The notes under the pieces are model-generated. The model had not been told where the DNA came from, searched no databases, and saw only the letters and a list, made by a program, of their open reading frames with translations. A program made the translations under genes and the position numbers. A stretch of DNA of 64,000 nucleotides from CAYYJR01 sp964472305 (GTDB lineage Bacteria; Armatimonadota; Hebobacteria; CAIYQO01): contig CAYYJR010000015.1 in assembly GCA_964472305.1 (NCBI GenBank), positions 42,267 through 106,266 of the forward strand, written 5' to 3'. Positions 33,698 through 42,062 of the stretch are shown piece after piece; the first letter of the stretch is position 1; each line of letters begins with the position of its first letter.

Positions 33698-33793
33698 GAC
33701 AACATGCATATATGCCGAACGGGGAGGATTCCTACCGGGATTAGTCGCAGCGCGGCGTTCCCGACGCAACAAATTATCCGGATAACCAGAACG

Positions 33794-33858
33794 TGGCGCG
33801 GGCCGGAGTCAGTAGGTTACCTTGAGCGGAGCTTACTGACGACCATTAGCCCGCGCCA
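33794..33858 (+). ncRNA. Y-RNA-like element 5 (minimal Ro-binding stem next to rsr)
   Basis: Lower stem TGGCGCGGGC with GCCCGCGCCA (10 bp), 5' bulge CGGAG, upper stem TCAGTAGG with CTTACTGA (8 bp, one G-U), then TTACC; 3' internal loop CGACCATTA. Ends 30 nt before the rsr start. The 96 bp before it contain the palindromes GCATATATGC and TTATCCGGATAA. Confidence 0.75.
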
Positions 33859-33888
33859 TTGTTGTTTGGTCCACAAAGGAGGTGGATC

Positions 33889-35538
33889 ATGTTGAAATTG
33901 CACAACTTCGATAACCTGACGGCGACGCCGCAGTCGCAGCCCATGCCGGACCGAGACCAGGCACCGAACGACGCGGGTGGCTACGCCTGGACGCTGGACG
34001 CCTGGCAGCAGCTCGATCGCTTCCTGGTGCTTGGCACCGAAAGTGGCACCTATTACGTCGATGAGCAGACGCTGACCGTGCAGCAGGCGGCCAACGTAGT
34101 CGCGCTGCTGGCGAGCGATGGCCCGCACGTGGTCACGCGAACCCGCGAGATCAGCGAAACGGGACGGGCGTATAAAAACGAGCCGGCACTGTTCGTACTG
34201 GCACTGGCATGTTGTGTGGAGGATGCAGCCACACGACAGGCAGCCATGGCGGCGCTGCCGGCAGTGGCACGCACCGGTACGCATCTGTTCACCTTTATGG
34301 AATATGTGAACAGTATGCGCGGCTGGGGACGCGGCCTGCGCCGGGCGGTGGCCGGCTGGTACACCGCGCGTCCGCTGGAGACGCTGGCCTACCAGGTGAC
34401 AAAATATGCTCGGCGCAACGGGTGGTCGCATCGCGACGCGCTGCGACTGGCGCATCCGAAGGCGGATGATGCCGCGCGCAACGTGCTGTTTGCCTACCTG
34501 GTGGGAAAAGGCACGCTGCCGGACGGCGTCATCGAGGAGCCATGGACTTACCTGTGCGCGGTGGAGCGTGCAGCCGACCTGATGCTGCCGGTGGAGGATC
34601 TGTGCACGCTCATCCGCGCACATCGGTTGCCGCGCGAGGTGATTCCGACCGAGCGGCTGCGACTGCCGGCGGTATGGGAGGCGTTGCTGGAGGAGATGCC
34701 GATGACAGCGTTGATCCGCAACCTGGCCACCCTCACGCGCGTGGGACTGCTCGCGCCAACGAGCGCGTGGACGGACACGGTGACCAGGCGGTTAACGGAT
34801 CGGGATCGGTTGCGCACGGCGCGCATCCACCCGGTGCAGGTACTCGCCGCGCTGAAAACATATGTGCAGGGGTACGGTGTGCGCGGCCAGCACAGCTGGA
34901 CGCCGGAGCAGCGGATCGTCGATGCGCTCGATCAGGCGTTCTACCTGACTTTCGACAACGTGCCGCCCACCGGCAAGCGGGTGTTGCTGGCGGTGGATAT
35001 TTCTGGTTCGATGAGCGGTGGCGCCATCAATGGCGTGCCGGGATTGACTCCGCGCGACGCCGCGGCGGCACTGACGCTGGTGACGGCGGCCGTGGAGCAG
35101 CACAGCACCATCGTCGGCTTCACCGACGGGTCGCGGCCCAGCCAGTGGTCGAAGTCGCACGGCATCGGTACGGGATTGACGCCGCTGGAGATCAGCCCGC
35201 GCCGGCGCCTGGATGACGTGCTGTGCTACCTGGCGGCATTGCCGATGGGCGGCACCGACTGCGCGCTGCCGATGGTATGGGCGCGCGAGCAACGTCTCGC
35301 GGTCGATGCGTTCGTGATCCTGACGGACAACGAGACATGGGCGGGTGACATTCACCCCGCCCAGGCACTGAACGCCTATCGCGGGACGATGCAGTGCCCG
35401 GCGAAGCTCGTGGTGGTCGGTATGACCTCCACCGGGTTCACCATCGGTGATCCCACTGACAAAGGCACGCTGAACGTGGTCGGCTTCTCCCCGGAGGTGC
35501 CGAACCTTATCAGCGACTTCATCTGCGACGAAGTGTGA
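33889..35538 (+). CDS. rsr: Rsr, bacterial Ro60 orthologue (TROVE + vWA domains)
   Basis: 549 residues. The N-terminal two thirds (about 30-340) is the TROVE domain: a ring of helical HEAT-like repeats that binds Y RNA outside and RNA ends in its cavity (TFMEYVNSMRGWGRGLRRAV is characteristic). The C-terminal vWA domain has a complete MIDAS: D370-x-S372-x-S374, T456 and D480. In Deinococcus and Salmonella the protein, with a Y RNA, associates with PNPase and acts in structured-RNA decay and stress. AAAGGAGG lies 7 nt before the ATG. It is the last gene of a transcript that starts with five Y-RNA-like elements. Confidence 0.93.
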   Translation: MLKLHNFDNLTATPQSQPMPDRDQAPNDAGGYAWTLDAWQQLDRFLVLGTESGTYYVDEQTLTVQQAANVVALLASDGPHVVTRTREISETGRAYKNEPALFVLALACCVEDAATRQAAMAALPAVARTGTHLFTFMEYVNSMRGWGRGLRRAVAGWYTARPLETLAYQVTKYARRNGWSHRDALRLAHPKADDAARNVLFAYLVGKGTLPDGVIEEPWTYLCAVERAADLMLPVEDLCTLIRAHRLPREVIPTERLRLPAVWEALLEEMPMTALIRNLATLTRVGLLAPTSAWTDTVTRRLTDRDRLRTARIHPVQVLAALKTYVQGYGVRGQHSWTPEQRIVDALDQAFYLTFDNVPPTGKRVLLAVDISGSMSGGAINGVPGLTPRDAAAALTLVTAAVEQHSTIVGFTDGSRPSQWSKSHGIGTGLTPLEISPRRRLDDVLCYLAALPMGGTDCALPMVWAREQRLAVDAFVILTDNETWAGDIHPAQALNAYRGTMQCPAKLVVVGMTSTGFTIGDPTDKGTLNVVGFSPEVPNLISDFICDEV

Positions 35539-35673
35539 CGCGGTGGAGGAAGGGGAGCGTTCGGGAACCGTGCGTGGAGAAGCCGCGCCGGTTCTCTCCC
35601 CCGGCAGGAATCGACCCACGGCGGGCAGAAGCATACGCTGGTGCCGGCTAGCAGTCGGCCAGAGGAGCCGCCC

Positions 35674-35982
35674 ATGTTTATCGTGCACGTCTTCATTCAC
35701 GTGAAGCCCGCGTGCGTCGACGCCTTTCGCCGGGCGTCGGAGGATAACGCGCGCCACAGCATTCAGGAGCCCGGCATCACGCGCTTCGATGTGCTGCAAC
35801 AGACGGACGACGCCACGCGCTTCGTGCTGGTCGAGGTGTACCGCACGCCGGACGACGCCGCGAAACACAAAGACACCGCCCACTATCAAACGTGGCGCGA
35901 CACGGTGGCCGACATGATGGCTGAACCGCGCGGCAGTATTAAATACGCCAATGTCTTCCCTGACGACGCGGGTTGGGAGTAA
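35674..35982 (+). CDS. Antibiotic-biosynthesis-monooxygenase-fold protein (YgiN/LsrG-like)
   Basis: 102 residues, a dimeric ferredoxin-like alpha/beta barrel type. IHVKPACVDAFRRASEDNARHSIQEPGITRFDVLQ and the HKDTAHYQTWRDTV segment fit the ABM family, whose members include quinol monooxygenase YgiN and AI-2 processing LsrG. Cofactor-free oxidation or isomerisation of a small molecule is likely; the substrate is unknown. AGAGGAG precedes the ATG by 7 nt. It follows rsr by 135 bp on the same strand and could be read through from it. Confidence 0.88.
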   Translation: MFIVHVFIHVKPACVDAFRRASEDNARHSIQEPGITRFDVLQQTDDATRFVLVEVYRTPDDAAKHKDTAHYQTWRDTVADMMAEPRGSIKYANVFPDDAGWE

Positions 35983-36143
35983 TCGCTCACTGACGCGCCG
36001 GCAATTTCATCTATATGGGCGTCGAGGGACATCCGGCGATGCCGTGCAGCCTGCTCCGATCAATAGTCCTGATATTTCCACCACTGGAACACGACCGGCA
36101 GATCGGGGTTGCCGGAATACCGTCAATCCTCGAATTCCACCCA

Positions 36144-36659
36144 TCACGGCGCGGACACCGTCATGGCGAACGGCGAATGATACGACACGGTACGCGCCCA
36201 ATAGCCGTCAGGGCTGCGGTTGTAGCGGTTGATGGAGGGATAGACGAGGGTGACGTCGATCTTGCCATGCAGGCTGCCGGGTTGCAACAGGCCATCGGCG
36301 TGCAGTTGGCGCAGCGGCAGTTGCAAGGTGACGTGCCGGCGCCACGGCCAGGTGACGCGATTGATGTTCCAGCGTGGCCAGCGCTCCCGCCCCGGCACCT
36401 GTAGCAGGTATACCGGGTAGAGCGGCTTGTCGGTGGTGGCGGTGCAACCGGTGTAATCCACATACACGCGTACCTCGACAAGGTCCACATTGGAGTGGCA
36501 CGCGGCCAACTCCACTTGCACGGGGGCGTCCTGATCGAGGCGCGCCGTCGCCGGCAGCGTTGCGGTGGCGGTGGGAGCGGGCCAGAGAATCGGTACGGTC
36601 ATCACATACAGCAGCAGAAACACCAGCGCGCCGGTGATTACATTGCGGCGGGTGAACAT
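36144..36659 (-). CDS. Membrane-anchored hypothetical protein
   Basis: 171 residues with one N-terminal membrane segment (about 8-26) and a beta-rich outer domain of about 130 residues; two Cys (ACHSN, TGCTA) could form a disulfide. No family recognised. AAGGTGG lies 5 nt before the ATG at 36659, better than the in-frame GTG at 36668. It begins 12 bp after the stop of the zinc dehydrogenase gene on the same strand, so probably cotranscribed, but the link is unclear. Confidence 0.65.
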   Translation of the reverse strand: MFTRRNVITGALVFLLLYVMTVPILWPAPTATATLPATARLDQDAPVQVELAACHSNVDLVEVRVYVDYTGCTATTDKPLYPVYLLQVPGRERWPRWNINRVTWPWRRHVTLQLPLRQLHADGLLQPGSLHGKIDVTLVYPSINRYNRSPDGYWARTVSYHSPFAMTVSAP

Positions 36660-36671
36660 GACAGCCACCTT

Positions 36672-37745
36672 TCAGTCGAAGATCACCATTGCCTTCAGCA
36701 CACCGTCGCGATACGAATGTACCATCTCCATCCCCTCCGCCAGCCGTTCCAGCGGGAAGCGGTGGGTAATGATGCGCTCCGGCTGCAAGATGCCGGCGCT
36801 CATCAAGCGGATGGAGGTTTCCAGTGTAAAGTTGGAGCGGCGGGCCATGATCAGCTTCACTTCCTTGCGGCGAATCTGGTGTATCCACAACGCAATACGA
36901 TCCACGGCGGGGATGCCGATGATCACCGTGGTGCCGGTGGGGCGTACGGTGAGGGTGGCGTCATCGATGGCTTCCTGCACGCCAACCGCCTCGAAGGTTA
37001 CGTCGATAGCTCCCGCCGCACGCTTGATAGCGGCAGGCACATCCGTCTCCCGCGGATCGAGTACCAGGTCGGCGCCGATTTCACCTGCGAATGCACGACG
37101 CTCGGGAATGGGGTCGGTCATGGCGATAAAGGCGGCGCCGGCGTGACGGGCGGCCATCGCCGTCACGATGCCGATGGGACCGCAACCCATGATCGCGACT
37201 CTGGCGCCCATCTGCAATTGCGCCAGGTTCACCGCGTGCACGCCCACCGCCATCGGCTCCAGCGTGGCGGCCGCCTCGAGAGTGATGTTGTCGGGGATCG
37301 GCACGCATTGGTGGGCGGCAAAGACGTGATATTCCTCAAACACGCCGGCGATGGGCGGCGTACCTAAAAAGCGCACATCGGGACAGCAGTTCGGATGCCC
37401 GCTCCGGCAGATATCGCAGACACCGCATGAGCGCGCCGGTTCCAGCGCCACGCGCGTGCCGGGGGCGAGGCCGGTGACGCCCGCGCCAGGCAGCGCCACC
37501 TCACCGGCAGGTTCATGACCGAGCACAAAGGGGTATTGCACTACCGCGTCGCCGATGCGCCCGTCCACGTAATAATGCACGTCGCTGCCGCAGATGCCCA
37601 CCGCGCGCAGGCGCACCAACACCTCGCCCGGTCCCGGTTGCGGCACCGGCTTTTCGACCAGCACGATCTGGCCGATTGCGTCCAGCTCGGCCGAACGCAT
37701 CATGGCCGGTATGATAATGGGAGAAAGGGATTGCTGAGTTGTCAT
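36672..37745 (-). CDS. Zinc-dependent polyol (sorbitol/xylitol) dehydrogenase-like protein
   Basis: 357 residues of the medium-chain dehydrogenase family. Catalytic-zinc ligands are in GICGSDVHYY and GHEPAGEV, with the Glu of LEPMAVGVHA; the structural-zinc Cys set is in CGVCDICRSGHPNCC. NAD-binding GCGPIGIV follows. The closest match in motif is the sorbitol/L-iditol group. The first ATG has AAGGA far upstream; internal Met at 37703/37700 is possible. It lies 89 bp upstream of the uvrB stop on the other side, same strand. Confidence 0.9.
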   Translation of the reverse strand: MTTQQSLSPIIIPAMMRSAELDAIGQIVLVEKPVPQPGPGEVLVRLRAVGICGSDVHYYVDGRIGDAVVQYPFVLGHEPAGEVALPGAGVTGLAPGTRVALEPARSCGVCDICRSGHPNCCPDVRFLGTPPIAGVFEEYHVFAAHQCVPIPDNITLEAAATLEPMAVGVHAVNLAQLQMGARVAIMGCGPIGIVTAMAARHAGAAFIAMTDPIPERRAFAGEIGADLVLDPRETDVPAAIKRAAGAIDVTFEAVGVQEAIDDATLTVRPTGTTVIIGIPAVDRIALWIHQIRRKEVKLIMARRSNFTLETSIRLMSAGILQPERIITHRFPLERLAEGMEMVHSYRDGVLKAMVIFD

Positions 37746-37834
37746 ACCGTGTCAATTCGTCCTTCCCTGGCATTTTCCTGCTGAAACGGGACTGTGGATG
37801 ACGGGCACAAGCACGGCAGCATACTCGGGCATTA

Positions 37835-39892
37835 TCACTTGCTGCCTTGTCGGGCTTTGCCTTTCTGCGCGCGCACGGCTTGCTTGGCGCTCAGGTGGCG
37901 TTTGGGCGTAGCGGGACCAGACATGGGCGACTTGCCTTGCAGCATAATCATCGTATCGCGCAGTTGTGCCGCTTCCTCGAACTTCAGTTCGCGGGCGGCG
38001 GTCAGCATTTTCTTTTCCAACTCGGCAAGGTGATCTTCCAGGGTCTGGCCCGGCTCGGTCTCATCAATATGGTAGACCGGCTCCTGTTCCGCCACCATGC
38101 CGGCCACCAGCAGCTCGCGCACGTCTTTCACCACGGTCGTGGGGGTGATATCGTGCTCGGTATTGTAGGCAACCTGCACGGCGCGACGACGGTTCGTCTC
38201 GTCGATGGCGCGGCGCATGGAATCGGTGATCTCATCCGCGTACATGATCACCGTGCCTTTCACGTTGCGCGCGGCGCGGCCAATGGTCTGGATGAGCGAG
38301 GTTTCCGAGCGCAGGAACCCTTGTTTATCGGCGTCGAGGATGGCCACCAGCGTCACCTCCGGCAGGTCCAATCCCTCGCGCAGCAGGTTGATGCCCACGC
38401 AGACATCGTAGATGCCCAGCCGGAAGTCGCGCAGGATTTCCGAGCGCGTGAAGGTTTGCAGGTCGCTGTGCAGGTAATGCACCTTCACTTCCAGGTCCAC
38501 CAGGTAATCAGTCAGGTCCTCCGCCATTTTTTTTGTCAGCGTGGTCACCAGCACGCGTTCGCCGACGGCGACGCGCTGTCGGATTTCCTCCAGCAAGTCG
38601 TCGATCTGTCCCTTTGTTGATTTCACGATGATCTGCGGATCAATGAGCCCGGTAGGACGCACAATCTGTTCCACGATCTGCGCGCTGTGGCTGCGTTCAT
38701 ACGGGCCGGGGGTGGCAGAGGTAAAGATGATCTGCGAGATGCGCTGTTCGAACTCGTCGAAGGTGAGCGGGCGATTGTCATAGGCGCAGGGCAGGCGAAA
38801 GCCGAATCCCACCAATTGATCTTTGCGCGAGCGATCGCCGGCATACATGCCGTGCAACTGCGGCACCGTCTGGTGCGATTCGTCAATGATGCACAGGTAG
38901 TCCTTGGGAAAGTAATCGAGCAGCGTGAACGGCGGCTGGCCCGGCGTGCGTCCGTCGAAGTGGCGCGAATAATTTTCAATGCCGTTGCAGTAGCCAATCT
39001 CGCGGATCATCTCCAGATCGTAGCGCGTGCGCTGCATGATGCGCTGGGCCTCCAGCAGGCGGCCGTTGGCAATGAACCAGTCATAGCGTTCCTGCAGCTC
39101 CGCCTCAATGGCCTCGATGGCCTCCTCCAGCCGCTCCGGCGCGGAGACGTAATGGGTAGCCGGGAAGATGGCAGCCTGCTCCGGCTCCTCCAGCACTTCG
39201 CCGGTCAGTGGATCGATGATGGTAATGCGCTCGACAGTGTCACCGAACATTTCCACCCGCGTAACCTGCTTGGTATCCACCGCGTGCACTTCCAGCACGT
39301 CGCCGCGCACGCGAAAAGCACCGCGCTCCAACGCGATGTCGTTGCGTTTGAACTGCAGTTCCACCAGGCGGCGCAGAATTTCGTCACGTGGCTGATCTTC
39401 GCCCACCTTGAGCTGCACCGTCATGCGCTGGTATTCTTCCGGCGATCCCAATCCATACAGACAGGAGACAGAGGCAACCACGATGGTATCGCGCCGCTCC
39501 AACACCGCCTGGGTGGCGGAGTGGCGCATTCGGTCGATCTCCTCGTTGATGGAAGCGTCCTTTTCGATGTAGGTGTCGCTCTGCGGGATATAGGCTTCCG
39601 GCTGGTAATAATCGTAATAGCTCACGAAATATTCCACCGCGTTTTCGGGAAAATGCGCGCGAAACTCCTCGCAGAGCTGCGCCGCCAGCGTTTTGTTCGG
39701 CGCGACCACCAGCGCAGGACGGTTCAGCTGCGCAATGACGTTCGCCGCGGTAAAGGTTTTCCCGGAACCCGTCACCCCCAGCAGCGTCTGCATACCATCG
39801 CCGCGCAGTACGCCTTCGCAGAGATGTTCCACCGCCTCCAGTTGGTTGCCGATAAGCGAATATGGACTGACGAGTTTGAAGGGCCTGGACAT
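37835..39892 (-). CDS. uvrB: Excinuclease ABC subunit B
   Basis: DNA damage verification helicase of nucleotide excision repair. 685 residues, full length: Walker A LLGVTGSGKTFTAAN, the beta-hairpin region YYDYYQPEAYIP, DESHQT box, helicase motifs V/VI (REGLDLPEV, IQTIGRAARN) and the C-terminal UVR domain (LEKKMLTAARELKFEEAAQLRD). TATAAT lies 8 nt before the ATG, so the transcript is nearly leaderless. mfd occurs in the same window; uvrA and uvrC do not. Confidence 0.97.
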   Translation of the reverse strand: MSRPFKLVSPYSLIGNQLEAVEHLCEGVLRGDGMQTLLGVTGSGKTFTAANVIAQLNRPALVVAPNKTLAAQLCEEFRAHFPENAVEYFVSYYDYYQPEAYIPQSDTYIEKDASINEEIDRMRHSATQAVLERRDTIVVASVSCLYGLGSPEEYQRMTVQLKVGEDQPRDEILRRLVELQFKRNDIALERGAFRVRGDVLEVHAVDTKQVTRVEMFGDTVERITIIDPLTGEVLEEPEQAAIFPATHYVSAPERLEEAIEAIEAELQERYDWFIANGRLLEAQRIMQRTRYDLEMIREIGYCNGIENYSRHFDGRTPGQPPFTLLDYFPKDYLCIIDESHQTVPQLHGMYAGDRSRKDQLVGFGFRLPCAYDNRPLTFDEFEQRISQIIFTSATPGPYERSHSAQIVEQIVRPTGLIDPQIIVKSTKGQIDDLLEEIRQRVAVGERVLVTTLTKKMAEDLTDYLVDLEVKVHYLHSDLQTFTRSEILRDFRLGIYDVCVGINLLREGLDLPEVTLVAILDADKQGFLRSETSLIQTIGRAARNVKGTVIMYADEITDSMRRAIDETNRRRAVQVAYNTEHDITPTTVVKDVRELLVAGMVAEQEPVYHIDETEPGQTLEDHLAELEKKMLTAARELKFEEAAQLRDTMIMLQGKSPMSGPATPKRHLSAKQAVRAQKGKARQGSK

Positions 39893-39900
39893 GATGTCCT

Positions 39901-39906
39901 ATTATA
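39901..39906 (-). promoter_or_regulatory. -10 box of uvrB
   Basis: TATAAT on the minus strand, 8 nt before the ATG. No SOS-type palindrome is obvious. Confidence 0.5.
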
Positions 39907-40131
39907 CTCGTTTTCGAAGGCAAACAGAAGATTGATAGGCAGGATTCTTCGTCGCGGTTATGGATTTGAGGAAGAGCAGCTTCGCGCTGTGACGGATTGT
40001 CGAACGCCGTGTTTCCCGAAGACAGAACGACCACCGGTGTCAACCGTGAATACATCGCGTCGATATTGTCGAATCATCCAGAGGGAAAACACGCAACCGG
40101 CGGCGAAGTAACCTGGTGAGGGATTGTCGTG

Positions 40132-40920
40132 ATGACCATGACGTTGGAAACGGATACCATGCACATCGTGCTGGCACCCGAGCGGGGTGGGAAAGTCACC
40201 GAAATTTTCGACCGCCGCGCGGGACGCAACTTGTTGTTGTCCGAGATGCCTACCGCGGGACTGCCGCTGCCGGACGGCACGACGTTCGACGTCGCCGGCT
40301 GGGATGAGGCGATTCCCACCGTGGAGGCCAGCGCGGGTGCGCCAGAGTTGGGCGACGCCTGGCGCACGCCTGCCGCGTGCCGCGTCGAGGAAGACTGCCT
40401 GCATGCCCACTGGGTGATGCCCGGTTGGGAGCTGGCGCGGGAGATTGCCGTCGTCGGGCGCGAGATGGCAGTGCGTTACATCGCGACGAATCGGCTGGAT
40501 ACCCCGGCGCCGCTGCTGTGGGCGGGACACGTGCTGCTGCCGCTGGCCGGTTTGCACGAGGCCGGTTTACCGGCCGGCACGCCACAACCCGGGCCGGAAT
40601 GCCATCTGAATGAATTGGCCGCAAGGCTTGACGGAGATGACACCGGCTGGTACATTCACCATGTCACCGCGCGCAACCAGAGCTGGAAGTTTTTCCTGCC
40701 CGCCGCGCAGCCGGTAACGTTGCGCTACGCGGATGTCACGCTGACGCTGACCACCGACGCCGGCTGGTGGGGCATCTGGTTGAATGAGGGCAAACTCTGC
40801 AATCTGCATTGCCTGGGCATCGAGCCGACCAACGCGCCAACCGACGCGCTGGCCGACGTGCGAGACCGCGTTCCCGCCGGCGGCGCCTTTACGGCGAGTT
40901 GGCACCTGCAAATCACGTGA
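40132..40920 (+). CDS. Galactose-mutarotase-like (aldose epimerase fold) protein
   Basis: 262 residues. The early LAPERGGKVTEIFDRRAGRNLL matches the opening of aldose-1-epimerase-type beta-sandwich proteins, and LWAGHVLLPL and GWWGIWLNEG fit the core. The His/Glu catalytic pair of true mutarotases is not clearly conserved, so it may be a related sugar-processing or binding protein. First gene of a five-gene plus-strand cluster (dehydrogenase, phosphotriesterase-like, NeuD-like, UroD-like). Cytoplasmic. Confidence 0.78.
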   Translation: MTMTLETDTMHIVLAPERGGKVTEIFDRRAGRNLLLSEMPTAGLPLPDGTTFDVAGWDEAIPTVEASAGAPELGDAWRTPAACRVEEDCLHAHWVMPGWELAREIAVVGREMAVRYIATNRLDTPAPLLWAGHVLLPLAGLHEAGLPAGTPQPGPECHLNELAARLDGDDTGWYIHHVTARNQSWKFFLPAAQPVTLRYADVTLTLTTDAGWWGIWLNEGKLCNLHCLGIEPTNAPTDALADVRDRVPAGGAFTASWHLQIT

Positions 40921-40980
40921 TGCCGCGGGTGTCCCCCATTCTCCCGCTAAAGAGCATCGACGGTAAATGGAGAGATGTGT

Positions 40981-42021
40981 ATGATCCCGCAGACCATGCG
41001 CGCGCTGCAACTGCAACGGCCAGGCCGCCTGGATGAGGTGGAGATACCGGTGCCGGTACCCGAACCCGACGAGGTGCTGATTCGTACGCGGGCCACCGCG
41101 ATCTGCACGGCCGATATCATCGACATCAACCAGAATCCCTTCGGCATCCCGCTGCCCCGCGTGCTGGGACACGAAGGCGCGGGTGATATCATTGCGATCG
41201 GCGAACAGGTGCGGGGCTTCGACATCGGCCAGCAAGTGGTCGCGCATCCGGTGATCCCCTGCGGCCAGTGCGCCGCATGCAAGCGAGAATTAGAGCACCT
41301 GTGCGAGCAGATGGGCCACCTGGCGTTCGACCACGATGGCACCTTTGCCGAGTATTTTTGTGCCCCCGCGCGCCGGCTGCACCCGGTGCCGGAGAACATG
41401 GACCTGGTGATGGCATCGCTGATGGAGCCGGTCGCCACCTGCATCGAGGCGCTGGAACGCGCCCGCGTGCAAGAGCACGACATCGTGCTGGTGGTGGGCG
41501 ACGGCGCGTTCGGCATCATCATCTCCCGTCTGGCCTTCGCCTATAAGCCGGAGCGGGTGATTCTGGTAGGCCGGCACGATTTCCGCCTTGCCCAGGTGCC
41601 GGAAGCGCTGCGCATCAATGAAAGCCGCTCTGATGACATCGTCCGCGCCGTGCAGGCGGTTTCCTCCGGTCACGGCATCGACGTCGCCATCCTTGCCGTC
41701 GGCACCGCAAGTGCACTGGACCTGTGCCTGCGCAGTCTGCGCACGCGCGGGCGGCTTGCCATTTTCTCCGCGCTCACCCGCCCGGTGCCCATCGACCTGT
41801 TCCGCGTGCACGTAAAGGAACTGGAGTTGCTCGGTGCCTGCAACGATGAAAATTACGTCGATCGCGCGCTCGAACACCTGGCCGATCCCGAACGGCACCT
41901 GGATCGCCTCGTGACCCACCGGCTGCCGTTCGACGATTGGCAGCACGCCATCGAGTTGGCGACCTTCGCGAAAGACGAAGCGCTGAAAGTGGTAATGACG
42001 TTCAGCGACGAAACGGAATAA
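40981..42021 (+). CDS. Zinc-dependent medium-chain alcohol dehydrogenase
   Basis: 346 residues. Typical MDR features: a GHEGAGDI catalytic-zinc motif, structural zinc CGQCAACKRELEHLC, an MEPVATCIEAL Glu, and a nucleotide-binding loop VVGDGAFGI. In the position of the usual catalytic Cys the sequence reads ATAICTADI, which keeps Cys but changes the following G-S-D to T-A-D. Likely oxidises a sugar-derived alcohol. GGAGAG lies 6 nt before the ATG. Second gene of the catabolic cluster, 60 bp after the first. Confidence 0.88.
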   Translation: MIPQTMRALQLQRPGRLDEVEIPVPVPEPDEVLIRTRATAICTADIIDINQNPFGIPLPRVLGHEGAGDIIAIGEQVRGFDIGQQVVAHPVIPCGQCAACKRELEHLCEQMGHLAFDHDGTFAEYFCAPARRLHPVPENMDLVMASLMEPVATCIEALERARVQEHDIVLVVGDGAFGIIISRLAFAYKPERVILVGRHDFRLAQVPEALRINESRSDDIVRAVQAVSSGHGIDVAILAVGTASALDLCLRSLRTRGRLAIFSALTRPVPIDLFRVHVKELELLGACNDENYVDRALEHLADPERHLDRLVTHRLPFDDWQHAIELATFAKDEALKVVMTFSDETE

Positions 42022-42062
42022 TCCCATCGATCGCACTGCTTCCCACGATGACGAGGTGAACA

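Noticed and set aside
33195..33900. CRISPR array suggested by repeated GGGCCGGAG and GGTTACC motifs.
   Set aside because: Spacing is irregular (about 75-200 bp), repeats are short and part of stems with compensatory partners, and no cas genes are present.
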